From: Cepaea nemoralis
Lineage: Eukaryota > Mollusca > Gastropoda > Stylommatophora > Helicidae
Direction: 5' to 3'
Assembly: GCA_014155875.1 (NCBI GenBank)
Contig: JACEFZ010011710.1
Coordinates: 62,001-126,000, forward strand
Length of the DNA stretch: 64,000 nucleotides
Positions 33,985 through 45,100 of the stretch are shown here, piece after piece. Each line of letters opens with the position of its first letter. The first letter of the stretch is position 1. The notes beneath the pieces were generated by a model that did no database searches, was not told the DNA's origin, and worked only from the letters and a program-made list of their open reading frames with translations. Made by a program: the position numbers and the translations under genes.

Positions 33985-35400
33985 ACTTTTCAAATAAGAA
34001 ATGAATGCTATATGTCTGCACTACTCTACCTCCCCTGATTAACAGTCTTAACTGATTCACTGCTGTGTGCCACTTTATTTACATAATGGAACTCCCAGAG
34101 ACTGCTGTGCACCACTTTATTGACATAATGTTGACAGTTCGTTATTTGTTTCATTTCGCATTACCTTCCGCAATTTTAATGCCCGGTAAATGACATTTTA
34201 CACCGGAAGAAGGTCTGTCATTTCAAAACATCGCACACGAGAAAGAAAGTATCTCAAATTTAAGCAGAAATTTTTAGTTACATTGTTGTTACTTTTCTGA
34301 TTTTAGAAATGACAACACCCTCTGGTTTTTGGCCTTGCATATTTACATTAGATAACAGTTTTAAACAATTTTAGATTATAGTTACTCTGATTTAAAGAAC
34401 TTAATGAAAGATTCTAAACTGATAGTATGTGGTTAATGTGGTTATTCAGAATAATGGAAAACAAAACTAACCGTGAAAGTTTGTCATCATGTCGAATTAT
34501 GCTTGTTCTAATGGATCACACTTACTATGCCTAACACAAATAAACTGAGGAGTATTTAAATAATTACATTTAAAAGAAGAATAATTATAACTAAATAGAA
34601 AACAGTGTATATATTATTTCTCAGTACAAATCTAACAAGTGTGTTCCTGACTTTTTATATTTGTATGAAATGAAGGGCTTCAAAAAACGAAGTTTTAATT
34701 GTGTTTTATTGTTGTTTAAGGAGCAGTTCTTGTGATATTTGTGAAGAAAAGTGGTGTATTTATCATTATTCGGTAAATTTCACTGGATTATCATCAATGA
34801 TTGAGAAGTTGTGCCTTGGTAAGTGGAAATTTTCAATAATTGTCACCAGTCTTCAATTTTTTTACAGAAAATCTAACATTAACATAAGATATTTGTAACC
34901 TCTAGCAATAGTAGCAATACCAACATGTTCCTCTTGCTATCTCCTTTAATTTGATATATAATACAATATAGCTGCTACCATTTTGAGATCATTACTGTGA
35001 CACACCCCTACTTCCCATTTTCTGCCACCAATTTCTGTTTGGTCCAAACCCACTTTTTGTTTGGCTGTGAATCAGTTAAGCAGCATTAAACACATTTCAT
35101 TAACAAACAATTCTGATTAAAAGAGGTTTCCTCCTTGTTGATACTCAGACGTCCATCTTAATGCCTCCAACAAAATTAGTAGTTAGTTTAAGATTTGTGA
35201 CATTCCCATACAGGTTTAAAAATAATTCACTGCTAGCAACATGTTCAAGAGAGGTGTGAAAGATACAAACATGCCCATGCCATGTGCCCATAAATGTGAC
35301 AGAAACAGAAAGTGCTAAACACCTAGTGAGTGATCTTACACATTCTAATTATGCCTCTGTGATAATATCAATAGGGAATCCCTTCAGGCCTCTTCAACAG
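33985..35400. other. Intron 7/8 sequence, nothing recognised
   Basis: AT-rich. A short direct repeat (ctgctgtg-gccactttatt-acataatg) at 34,062-34,126. Otherwise no repeats, exons or elements recognised. Confidence 0.35.
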
Positions 35401-35405
35401 CTCAT

Positions 35406-35436
35406 AAATAAGTAAATAAATAAATAAATAAAAATT
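35406..35436. repeat. (AAAT)n microsatellite
   Basis: Seven copies of taaa. Confidence 0.9.
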
Positions 35437-35579
35437 AATAAATATATACACACAGATTTGTTGGCATTCATAAAAGCAGAAGGAAGAAGATATCACTGCA
35501 TGCATGACATCTCAATTCCAGCTTTCAAATGTGATTTTAAATATCTATAGCATACTGTGCCAGGTATGTGACTTTGGGG

Positions 35580-35759
35580 CAGTGAGCAGAGTTTCATAAT
35601 CCATATCCCGGTCTGAGATCAGCCGCAGAGCAATTTAGAAGCCGACTGCCCAGCAATGAATTTCACTATGGTTTAAACATTAGTTGTTCAAAAAGCAATT
35701 GAATGTAAAATTGCCTAGAAAATCACACACAGCCAATAAATGCTGGAGTTGATTGCAAC
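35580..35759 (+). repeat. SINE family E, interrupted by the LTR element
   Basis: The 5' part is here (agtttcataatccatatccc, aatttagaagccgactgccc, tgctggagttgattgcaac) and the last 25 bp lie at 42,774-42,800 (caacatcctgtaaaaggg). The LTR element sits exactly between, duplicating CAAC. Confidence 0.85.
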
Positions 35760-35983
35760 TATAACAGTGTCAAAGGAAGCAACTAGAGTCAAGTTGGTAC
35801 AAAGTTTTATATTTTATTCTCAAGACGACAGGCCGCGTCTTCTCAGCTGGGCTATCGGATGTTTACTGCCTATAACAACATCATACGTCACGATTGAGCA
35901 TCTCCCCCCCCTTTCAGTCTCAATGCTCAATCGTGCTGTATCGGAGTTTTCCAATAGACCCCAATTATACCTACACTGTTACA
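35760..35983 (-). repeat. 3' LTR (minus orientation)
   Basis: Identical copy of the LTR at 42,550-42,773. The internal boundary is preceded on the minus strand by the purine tract GGGGAGG (35,984-35,990). AATAAA lies about 60 bases from its 3' end. Confidence 0.92.
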
Positions 35984-35998
35984 CCTCCCCATGTTACT

Positions 35999-36031
35999 TA
36001 AAGATTTTTCCTTTTAAAGGAAAAATCTTTA
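35999..36031. other. Perfect 33-nt palindrome next to the 3' LTR
   Basis: TAAAGATTTTTCCTTT, a single T, and its exact 16-base complement. It lies 15 bp inside the LTR boundary, beside the purine tract. Confidence 0.95.
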
Positions 36032-39000
36032 CTCTAAATCCCCATACTCCATTCCCTCTTTGTCTTTTAACCTTCGCTACAACAATACATCTTTTACTCT
36101 TCTCCCAGTGATATGGTCTGCCTACAACCTCCCCATGTACTTCTTCTTCGCCTTTTATTTATATAATACCACGGTTAATCCAACCAGTCCTTCTTTCCTT
36201 TCTATTTCCCCAACATTATATAATCAAGCCACTTCTTCTTCGTTCTTGGTCCTTCAACCAAACATAACATATTTACATATAACATTTCAAATTCAGTTTA
36301 TAATACATCATAACACCATAACACGTTTTCTTAAATACTCCTTCTCCACTTCAATAAGCAATCTGCTTTCCACTTCAAACGCTGACGCCAACTCCTCCCT
36401 ATTCTTATCACCAATACTACTAACTCCCCACTTTCAACTAACCTGAAATCACTTTCATACGATAGGAAGATAAAGAATCGGTGGCCCCCGGAATTTAAAA
36501 GAAGAAATAGAATTCTTTCAAAAAAAAAACACTCACCTAAATCACACCCCCTTTACCCCCCTATGTCATTTGAAAATTTTATGTAATAAATTCTAAACCA
36601 TTATATCTCCCCCAGTACCACTCATTATGGTAACAGTTTACGCTGCTATCTACAGCATCAAATACCAACCATCATCCAAAAATAATCTTCACTTCTAAGT
36701 GTCTATATAACAGACACTACCTTACCTCCCCCTCACATTGAAAAACCAAAAAAACACACCCCAAAAGACAAAATTTAAAAAAGGGTCTATTACCCCTTAA
36801 GACCTCCTCCAACACAACACCTCACATAACCTCATCACCTCGTATAACTAATCTTCTCCAATACCTCAGGTTCTCACTTAATGTCCTTTTTTTATGGGCA
36901 TATCTACTAAAATGCTCCACTTATGCCGTTATAAACAGCAACCTAATAACCTTGAAATCTCCCCTTAAATATTAACCATAAAAACACATTGTAATCTGAC
37001 CCACTTATAAACATTTGCATCCTGCCCAGGCCATGTAACCCCATGTCTCTCTAAAATCTCAATTCATAATTCATGCCGTAATCTACAGCCGCAAAAAAAC
37101 CCACCATGTCTGTGACTCTTGTAATCAACTTTATCTCAGCCCCTTTTATTACGGACCCACAAACCCCCCATGTCCCTATGTCTCCCCTATGTTCTTTTCT
37201 CATTTACACCCTAAGCCTCTTTACTTTTGTACTGTTATCTACAGTGTCTAGTCAAACATGGATCCAATTCATGTTTACTCTTTGTCTGGGGTAATTTTCT
37301 TATTCTTCTATAACCCCGCAATCTCATGGTTCTTCTAAACCCCCGGGAAACTATGTTCAAAACTTTTCTCAGCTTTACCCCACTGAATATATTCATTAAT
37401 CTTTTCTTCTCCCATGTGGTTTCTAATCCCATTTTTCAAATTTAATGCTTACTTTAGTGTATCTCTAACCTTTCCTATAACCATCCCCGGTATATGTTCC
37501 ACTTCCTCATAACCCATCAACCTCACTATGCTGATTATCCCAGTAATATACACCCATGAAGTTATTCTTCACAAAGAGAATGTGTCTCTCTATTAGCTCA
37601 CAGTAGTTTTTATAATTTTCTGAACGAAGGGTCCTAATTACAGCCCCCTGTATTGTCTTTATTCTCGACAAAAACCCTATAATTTAAATCTAACTTAATT
37701 AATTACTATTTAACACACAAAACAGTGAAATAAAATCACAACAGGACATCAAATCCCCCCCAAATTTTTTAAAAATCATTTATGTTTGTTCCCCTCAACT
37801 CAACTAAAGGTATGATGATGATAATGGGGGGACGATGTGATGATGATACAACATACATCCTATTCTATTTTACTTAATACTACTGGTCTTTTTTACGGAC
37901 CAGTAGTTTACACATGAAGGTCTAAGGACACAATAACCTACTCAAAAATAATTACAATAAATTTTACAGGACCAAATCAAGCAAAAAAACAAAGATAAGG
38001 TTTTCAAAAAAAACAACCCCCTTCAAATTATTACGTAAAGTGACCCAGAAACTTTGGGCCTCCTTTTCAAACCCAATGTAACACCTATCTATTTAGGCAA
38101 GTCAAAACAATTCAAACCAAGCATTAATGCCAAAATACGTATATACATATAACAAATATCTATCTGTTATCTACAGACCATCATAATGGGGAAACCATAC
38201 TTGTTCCCCTCCAAGCAAAATCACTACTCAACTACTGACCTTTCCCTTTTTTCTGGAAGTCAAACATTGATTATCTCCCCTCACAATTTCTATCTTTTTT
38301 CAGCCCACTCCTAATACATCATCACATCCTAAATATCCTCTTAATCCAGCACTGTAAACTACAGGTCGACACATTTATTCTATTATGTGGGGATTATTCC
38401 AATGTCATCTCAATGTACCAGCCGTCAAAATAAACTATACCTGTGGCTCGATACACTAATTGTTTCCCTTGGCTTTGTACCAAACTTTAATCACTACTGT
38501 TAACTACAGTATCTTCATCCTCCTACGTCCAACAAAACCTTGTCTATCTAGTATAGACCTCTCACCAACACATCTATTTTTTGTCCTGACCACTAATTCA
38601 ACCTTTAAGTTTCTCATCTATCCGACGCAATTAATATTTCATTCAGTACTTTCTGTATCTCAGCACCATTACCTCAATTCTCTCCTATCCTTTTCACATC
38701 TTGACGACAGTCAAACCAGTCGAAACACCTTTCTAATTTTCATTTACCTCACCTTGTTTACCTTTGTATCTTTCACTCCTATTTATCAGGATTCTTTCGG
38801 AACAGCAACTCATGTCCTGATAACTGACAACGGACCTCATTTTTCTCACATCTCCGTATTAGTCACTCCTGTTTCGGCATGTTCCTGTCAAAAATACTAA
38901 AGATGTTTTGTGAATTGTCAGTCAGAATATTAAATCTCTGTCATACGACTTCTATAATTTCCTTCCAAGATCACACATTCCAAACAAAAGACATCACAGT

Positions 39001-39890
39001 TTAGCACAAACAAAACAGAGGCGAGGACTATAGCTAAAGAAGAACAAAAACAACAATTCCGCTAAACGAAACGAAACAATTGATATTGACAACAGGTGTA
39101 ACCAGGCTGTTCAATTCTCTGGACATATCAATCACTCTTCTCATATTCACACAGACAATGATACACCCCCTCGCTCTCATCTCACGACTACACTCGCATC
39201 ACGACAACCTAACGTGTCTACACTATTATTTCAAACCGAACCATTTAGACGCCAATTCAACATTCCAGCAATCATTCACTAGAATCTACACGTATTTATC
39301 TCCTCAAACACATTGACACAAGACATGTTAACGCCACTCTTATATTTTATCTATGTATTTCACTTATGCGAGGTCATCACACCTCTCTCTAACTTCCTTA
39401 TCACGACGAACACCTGTCTACTACGTATGAACACCCAAAAATAGACAAATTATTCCAGAGGACTCTCCCAAATTTACTGCCCTCTTATATCTCTATTTCT
39501 ATACGAAGGTCAGACCCTATACATGACACTCTCGCAAGTTATTTGTTTTCACAGCACTATCTACTATCTCTTCAAAACAAACCTCATTTCAACAGATCTC
39601 TAATCTCGTAACTATCCTTCTATACTTCTTCACACACAACTACTACAGTCTTAACCCTCACATTCAACTGTGCAGTGTTTGAAAATATATAACTTTCACA
39701 CGGATATTCGTACTTTCTCAATCTATATCCCTTTACCAGTCAGTCTCGGTTCACCTATCAACAATACTATTCTTCTCAAACCAACAAACAAAACTATCTT
39801 GGACATCACGTCATAGCTCTGAGTCAAACTATTTCTAATACTTATTTTATCTCTCACCCCCTACTAAATTTTATGCTGTATCTACTCTAT
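36032..39890. other. G-poor internal region of the LTR element
   Basis: Plus strand is made mostly of A, C and T with very few G. No minus-strand ORF of note. Contains at least seven copies of a short palindrome (consensus CTGTTATCTACAG) and a hairpin actactggtc/gaccagtagt at 37,877-37,908. On the plus strand at about 38,800-38,850 it reads SFGTATHVLITDNGPHFSH, like the second catalytic Asp segment of Ty3/gypsy integrases. Confidence 0.6.
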
Positions 39891-39891
39891 T

Positions 39892-40614
39892 TTAGTCATA
39901 TAGTGTGTCCAAGTTGAACACTTCACTGTCTCTCAATACATTAACCCGTCTTTCACTTATAATGTCATCTTCACTATCTGTTGTCAAGTTACTAAAGTAC
40001 TCAGGTCTTAAGGTCCTAAGGTCTTCTATTTTACTTAAGTCACTTTCTGTTGTTGAATAAATTCCCGCTAACTGTCTACCACTATACTTTTTCTTAAATG
40101 ATTTCTTTCTATATCCTTTATTTGCGTCAGTCTGTTCACTGTTTTCTGTGTATCTTATGTATCGTTTATACCTTCCCATCTCGTCCTCAGATGACACACT
40201 AATAATAGTTCCCACATCAGAGTCACCATAGTTTACTGCAGACACGTCGGCTCTATTCCTATTGTCGTCCCTAAAACGTCTGACTTTCTTTCTCTTCCTC
40301 GGTCTTCGTCCCTTAGCCTTCCCTACTGTCTTGTCATACAAACCAGTATTTTGTTTCAAAGAGTCACTACCTAAAACTCTGTCCGTCTGTCTACTAGCAA
40401 CTACTCCATATGATGGAAGATCACGCCTCGATTCAGGACCTGCCCGTAGTGTAACACTCTCCTTTTCCGAATCATCTGTAATACTATCTGATTCAGCATC
40501 ACTATAATATTCGGCTGTAGGAATATCTTCTCCGTAGCTTGAACTCTGACAGCCAATATTCCTACACCATCTGGGAACTAGTTTCTTGTCTATGGCTGAA
40601 ACTTGACATGGCAC
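39892..40614 (-). CDS. LTR element ORF2, unknown charged protein
   Basis: 240 residues beginning MPCQVSAIDKKLVPRWCRN, in a different frame from ORF1. The frame stays open for at least 30 bases upstream of this ATG, so a frameshift from ORF1 is possible. Alternating acidic (ESDSITDDSEKES, TTDSEDD) and basic (KGRRPRKRKKVRRFRD, YRKKSFKKKYSGRQ) blocks; ends SEVFNLDTLYD. No protease, CCHC or RT motif seen. Could be the C-terminal part of a gag polyprotein or an accessory nucleic-acid-binding protein. Confidence 0.6.
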   Translation of the reverse strand: MPCQVSAIDKKLVPRWCRNIGCQSSSYGEDIPTAEYYSDAESDSITDDSEKESVTLRAGPESRRDLPSYGVVASRQTDRVLGSDSLKQNTGLYDKTVGKAKGRRPRKRKKVRRFRDDNRNRADVSAVNYGDSDVGTIISVSSEDEMGRYKRYIRYTENSEQTDANKGYRKKSFKKKYSGRQLAGIYSTTESDLSKIEDLRTLRPEYFSNLTTDSEDDIISERRVNVLRDSEVFNLDTLYD

Positions 40615-40685
40615 TACCCCTATTTACAACCAAATAACACTTTCGTCAATACTTCTCCTCTTTATCTTTCCGTCGTTCTTGGTCC

Positions 40686-41381
40686 TCATCTGTCCATCTT
40701 TCCCACTTCAACCTTGTTTTTCTTAGTCAAACGAGTTGGTTTAGACTGATTCTCTATGAAGTCAGTTTGAGTTCCCTTTGTTAACTTGCTGACTGGTTGT
40801 ACCTGAGTCTGCGTGCTACTTTCTACCGTATTACTTGTCTGCGTCTGTGTCTCTCGGTTTCTTTTCTTTACTAATATCGTCTTCTTCTTTTCCTGTCTAC
40901 TAGTCACATTCGCAACCATTTTTGGACTAGTCTGTATTTTACTTACTGGTTCAACGCTGTCTCTTACATCTGAGTTTAAATATTGTCTTTGTCTTTTCTC
41001 TAACCAGTCGTCACGTCTTTTTCTAGCAGTTGCACTGTGAGAAGGCCAGTCCCATGATTTCTTTGAAATGTTTCTCTCACGCCCATTTTTGTATTTATAC
41101 CAGTCCGAGCCTTCACTATTTCTTCTGTTCTCACTGTCTTTTACTCTATATAGATCAGGCCTTGGTTCGTCATAACCATATTGTCTTCTGTCTTTATTAA
41201 GCAATGTCTGTTTCCTGTTATTCTTTCCTACTCTATTATTGTCTACCATAATTCTATAAGGGTCCTGTCTAGTTGTTTTGTTCTTCAACGTTTTCAGAAA
41301 ATTCTCCACCTCCGTAATTGACATCTTTAATTCTCCTAACCATGTGCTAACCCGTTGTAACTCCCCGCACAAGAAATTCAT
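40686..41381 (-). CDS. LTR element ORF1, unknown charged protein
   Basis: 231 residues, MNFLCGELQRVSTWLGELKM, an N-terminal helix (about residues 1-35), then strongly basic and polar sequence with Arg/Lys clusters, an STQTQVQPV-type Thr-Gln repeat and GTQTDFIENQ near the end. First large ORF after the long 5' leader, where gag belongs. No zinc knuckle or capsid motif seen. Being open for 696 bases in AT-rich DNA argues it is selected. I do not recognise the family. Confidence 0.65.
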   Translation of the reverse strand: MNFLCGELQRVSTWLGELKMSITEVENFLKTLKNKTTRQDPYRIMVDNNRVGKNNRKQTLLNKDRRQYGYDEPRPDLYRVKDSENRRNSEGSDWYKYKNGRERNISKKSWDWPSHSATARKRRDDWLEKRQRQYLNSDVRDSVEPVSKIQTSPKMVANVTSRQEKKKTILVKKRNRETQTQTSNTVESSTQTQVQPVSKLTKGTQTDFIENQSKPTRLTKKNKVEVGKMDR

Positions 41382-41399
41382 ATTCAGTTCCCTTTTAAA

Positions 41400-42549
41400 T
41401 ATCTATCCAGCTGAAACAATATTCTTCTGTATACTTCTTTAGTACCTTTGAAAAAAAACTTATCCTGAGTTCAGCTGAAATATGTGCTGTGCTGAGTCTT
41501 CTAAGCTGAAATATTTATACAAGTAACCCAATTTCAATTTTTTAAAATTTTTTAATTTAACGTCTAAACTTGTGCTCCGGTGTTCTGTTCCGTCATGCTG
41601 AAAAAATACTGAAATAAAGCAAGCAACCAATCACACAATTATAATTTCCTAAATCCCAACCAGCACAATTCAGTTGGTTATAATATTGTAAGATATTACA
41701 TTAATCAGAAGAAGCACCAACGATGTCCTGTCTGAGCATAGGAAGAATGAACCCTGTCCTCGAAAAAAAACTCAAACTGGTGGCAATTAGAAGGTTCCTT
41801 GTAGATAATGTTCTGTACTCCACTCTAATTAAGGAATTCGGAACCTCACGGGAGACCTCGAAATATACCACTCTGAGTCTATTTCTAAATTACTCTGTTA
41901 CCTTCAGTTCAGTTCAACCAACCAACCAGATCCCGCATTAGGTGAAACTTTGTCTCAGGTGGTGGAGTTCAGACATCACTTCTCCTCCCTCAGGTACTTT
42001 CGTCCTTCTCATGGGCTGCCAGAAAATTCTTCAACCCCTGGTCGGGTCACATCTCATGGGCTGCCGGAAAATCTTCGACCCCCTGGTTGGGTCCCTTCCT
42101 TGATTCTCAGGTGGGTACTTCAACGTCGTATGGAATGGGTCATAGGATAAACGAGGCCCAAGGATGGATCAGGTGTGTTTGGGTCATAGAATAACAAGGC
42201 CCAAGGATGGATTAGGGTTTGTTTGGGTCATAGGAATGACAAGGCCCAAGGATGGATCAGGATCTGCTAACGGCCAGTGACGACTTGACCTTGAACGAGC
42301 TCTGACTTCTGATTAAATCTTGAAAGTGGCAAGGTTCAGGCAACGGCCAGGTTAGGCCCCTTGTAAATGATTCAGTTCAGCCACGGCTCCTGATTCTTGA
42401 GTACTTCGCGTGATAGGCCATGATTTATTATCTTCATAATATTTCTTACAGCATGCCGTCAGTGGATAGTTTTTTTTTTTTTTGTTGTTTGTTGTTGGCC
42501 AGCCTAGATCAACCTCAGATCCTCGGTCGAGGGCACCATTTTTGTTCCC
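41400..42549 (-). other. 5' leader of the LTR element, with two short tandem arrays
   Basis: Between the 5' LTR and ORF1, no long ORF. Contains ctcatgggctgcc-gaaaat repeated twice (42,016-42,100, about 43 bp) and gggtcatag-aacaaggcccaaggatgg three times (42,136-42,262, about 50 bp). Confidence 0.6.
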
Positions 42550-42773
42550 TATAACAGTGTCAAAGGAAGCAACTAGAGTCAAGTTGGTACAAAGTTTTAT
42601 ATTTTATTCTCAAGACGACAGGCCGCGTCTTCTCAGCTGGGCTATCGGATGTTTACTGCCTATAACAACATCATACGTCACGATTGAGCATCTCCCCCCC
42701 CTTTCAGTCTCAATGCTCAATCGTGCTGTATCGGAGTTTTCCAATAGACCCCAATTATACCTACACTGTTACA
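42550..42773 (-). repeat. 5' LTR (minus orientation)
   Basis: 224 bp, TGTAACAGTG...CACTGTTATA on the minus strand, identical to 35,760-35,983 as far as I can see. Internal complementary pair: cgattgagcat and atgctcaatcg around a C8 tract. Confidence 0.92.
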
Positions 42774-42985
42774 CAACATCCTGTAAAAGGGCATGCAACT
42801 AAATTATATAGGGTGTATTTGTAATGACTGCAGTTTTTGAAAATATTGCGGATCCAAGTTTTGTATTTACCTATTATGTTGCATGAACTCCACAAAGCGC
42901 AAATACAAACTTGGAACAGAAATATTTTCAAAACTGCACAGTCATTAAAAATACACCCTATAGTAAATATAAAACACTGTAGCAA

Positions 42986-43225
42986 CTGGGGTGGCATAAT
43001 GGCAAGCACACCTTCTTGCCAAGCCAGTGGTCTGCAGCAACGGGGTTATTATTTTTCTGAGCAGTACAAATCTGGTGTCAACCCCGGCCAGTTCCATACA
43101 TACAGATGCCAGAGGATTTTCACAATGTCCTGGAAGTTTAGGGAAGGAAAGTGGTGCGGAAAGAAACTCGTCACCCCACCGCCTTATATCATGGCCTAGA
43201 ATATGTGAAGGACTAACTGTTAGCA
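42986..43225 (+). repeat. SINE family D, forward
   Basis: tRNA-like head ggggtggcataatggcaagc, degenerate B box, then ggaaagtggtgcggaaagaa and ttatatcatggcctagaata, as at 63,537-63,790. Confidence 0.75.
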
Positions 43226-43621
43226 TCTCAACTGCAGTATCTCCTTTGGGGTTCTCTTTACTTTTTTTTTTTAGACTTCAGTTAATAATAAATACTGTTA
43301 AAAATGAAAGTATTCTAAATGTGATCTCTGTACTTGCTGCTATTATGATTAAAATGACACATTTTACTAGTAAATATATTAATCTGTGTAGATATTTGCA
43401 GGTGATGTGATAGAAATATATTTTAAAATAGAAACTAAAATGGATATAAAATTAGGTAGCATTCCACTAATCTGATTTCACTCTTCATGTTATAGTAACA
43501 TCTTCAGAACATGCATGCTATTATTTAACATGGCCAGTCATTTTCAGAAACCCCAACCAAACATGTTAATTGTGTGAAATATTCAACAAAGAATCAGAAG
43601 TAAAAATGTTTCAGTCTATAC
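43226..43621. other. Intron 7, no exon or element seen
   Basis: AT-rich, short T10 at 43,263. Nothing recognised up to the microexon. Confidence 0.35.
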
Positions 43622-43642
43622 CTAGTCTTCGACGAGCTCTTG
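43622..43642 (-). CDS. DZIP1: DZIP1-like exon 7, 21-nt microexon
   Basis: 21 nt between acceptor tttatttccAG and donor gtatag, phase 1 to 1. It adds ARARRRL between the His of exon 6 and the Glu-Leu-Thr of exon 8. Exon 6 and exon 8 are also in phase without it, so it could be skipped without a frameshift. The basic residues suit a short regulated insert. Confidence 0.6.
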   Translation of the reverse strand, partial: QELVED

Positions 43643-43644
43643 CT

Positions 43645-44285
43645 GGAAATAAATGAAAATAAACGTCCATTATTCAAAAGTTGAGGGAGGAAAATAAAAA
43701 CCTTAAAATACTTGAAAATAATAAATATACAGAAATATCAATATCTTGCCATCTCTAGTGGCCACTGAAAAAGCATGCAAATAAACTGTTATTTCAATAC
43801 TTTTACTACTGATTACAACACTGAAACACACATTTTGATAATGTGAAATAAAGTGCTATTTCAATGAAACATAAAAAGTTAAATACTTTTAATACTAATA
43901 ACAACATTAACACACTATTGCACACAACATAAATTTCCTCCTAACAAATTAAATTAGTTACAATAGTCACTACTATCGTCTATCGCTGTTTTGGGAAGCT
44001 GGAAAGTACCAATGAGTGTTTCATTATAACAGGTTTTGGAAATGTCCACCACAGGCTTCAAGACATGACTGAACACATCTCTTCATATTGTCAGATACCT
44101 TCTGCAGTGTGTCTGTTGTTAATTCTTGAATGGTAATTCTCCAGCAGACGACAGCCATTCGCTGCATAGTCACATGGACTATGGAGCACATTTTTTTTAT
44201 GATGTCATCAAATTTGTTCTGTTGTTTTATCCATCAAGAGTAATGATGACCATATACTTCATTTGTTCTACATACAAAGTGTAGT
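43645..44285. other. Intron 6, no exon seen
   Basis: AT-rich; a loose duplicate phrase (ttactactgat-acaac-ctgaaacaca / aatacta-taacaacatta-acacac) at 43,800-43,930. Confidence 0.35.
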
Positions 44286-44289
44286 GAGA

Positions 44290-44480
44290 CTTTACAAACA
44301 CCCTGTATTTCTCCATGCCATCATCTTAGACCACCACGCATAATTTTGTTTGTCTGCCACTGCCTCTTTTCCTACTGATATTTCCAGGCAGCATAATCAT
44401 CTCCAATGCCTCTCTTCTCATTATATGACCAACACACATGTCTTATCTCTTTCTTATAGTTGTATATAATGCTCTTGATA
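44290..44480 (-). pseudogene. LINE C-terminal fragment
   Basis: Minus strand reads HVCWSYNEKR and a Trp-Lys-Tyr-Gln block. Matches 28,330 and 60,170 (ctccatgccatcatcttaga, aggcagcataatcatctcc). Confidence 0.55.
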
Positions 44481-44522
44481 ATGTAATTATCACTATGCAT
44501 TTATTCCATTGTGATTGGAATA

Positions 44523-44745
44523 GGAGCGGCTGGCTGTGTGGCTAGAACGCTGGACTCTCCTTCAGGAGACCCGGTTCGATCCTCAGTAAGGTGTGGGATT
44601 TTTTTCTGTCGGGGGCAAAAAGAAAATCCTAACCTGCACAGTTCGCAGCGACTGCACTAGCCAGGTGACCTTAATTCCTCAGGCTCAAAGACCCCTCTGC
44701 CATACACCGCAAGGTACTATATTGGCAGTAAATTACAGATGACTG
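44523..44745 (+). repeat. SINE family F, forward
   Basis: tRNA-like head: ggctgtgtggctagaacgct (A box), cccggttcgatcctcagt (good B box). Body: gtcgggggcaaaaagaaaat, ctgcacagttcgcagcgact, catacaccgcaaggtacta. Confidence 0.85.
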
Positions 44746-45100
44746 ATTGGAATGGCCAGATCTCTCTAACTATACTCATGCATGCACACACACAATGAAA
44801 CAGCTGTTTTCATATACAAAAAATAACATCACAATACAAACCCTGTGCAGGAACGTACACAGAAAATCATTACATACAAAACAGCAACAAAAAATTAATA
44901 ACAAAAATAAATCTGACTGAAATGATAAACATGTGTTACTACACAACTAATGACAACAGTACTCTATCAGAACTGAACTACTAATGCAAATGTCAAAGAA
45001 AGATATTTCAAGCTCCTATTCTGAATTAAAAACCAAAAAATCAAAAAAGAAACACATCTAATAAACAGTGAAATTGTATGTCTTTCATCACATGACTCAC

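Larger units (their letters stand above)
35760..42773 (-). mobile_element. Young 7.0-kb LTR retrotransposon, non-autonomous
   Basis: Two identical 224-bp LTRs enclose 6,566 bp and are flanked by a CAAC target duplication inside a SINE. Read on the minus strand, the LTR starts TGTAACAG, carries AATAAA, and the 3' LTR is preceded by a purine tract (catggggagg); 11 bases after the 5' LTR comes TGGTGCCCTCGACCGAGG, a possible primer site with no clear tRNA match. Two ORFs (41,381-40,686 and 40,614-39,892) take the gag position. No intact protease, RT or integrase: the last 3.9 kb before the 3' LTR is non-coding on this strand. Identical LTRs imply a recent insertion, so it was presumably mobilised in trans. 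An integrase-like trace on the other strand complicates the orientation. Confidence 0.88.

Noticed and set aside
35740..36111. Gene spanning the 3' LTR (123 residues, repeated at 42,482-42,802)
   Set aside because: The shared part is simply the two identical LTRs read on the plus strand.
36060..36446. 128-residue plus-strand ORF in the LTR element
   Set aside because: The plus strand is almost free of G, so TAG and TGA are rare and long frames arise by composition. The product is Ser/Thr/Leu/Phe with no motif.
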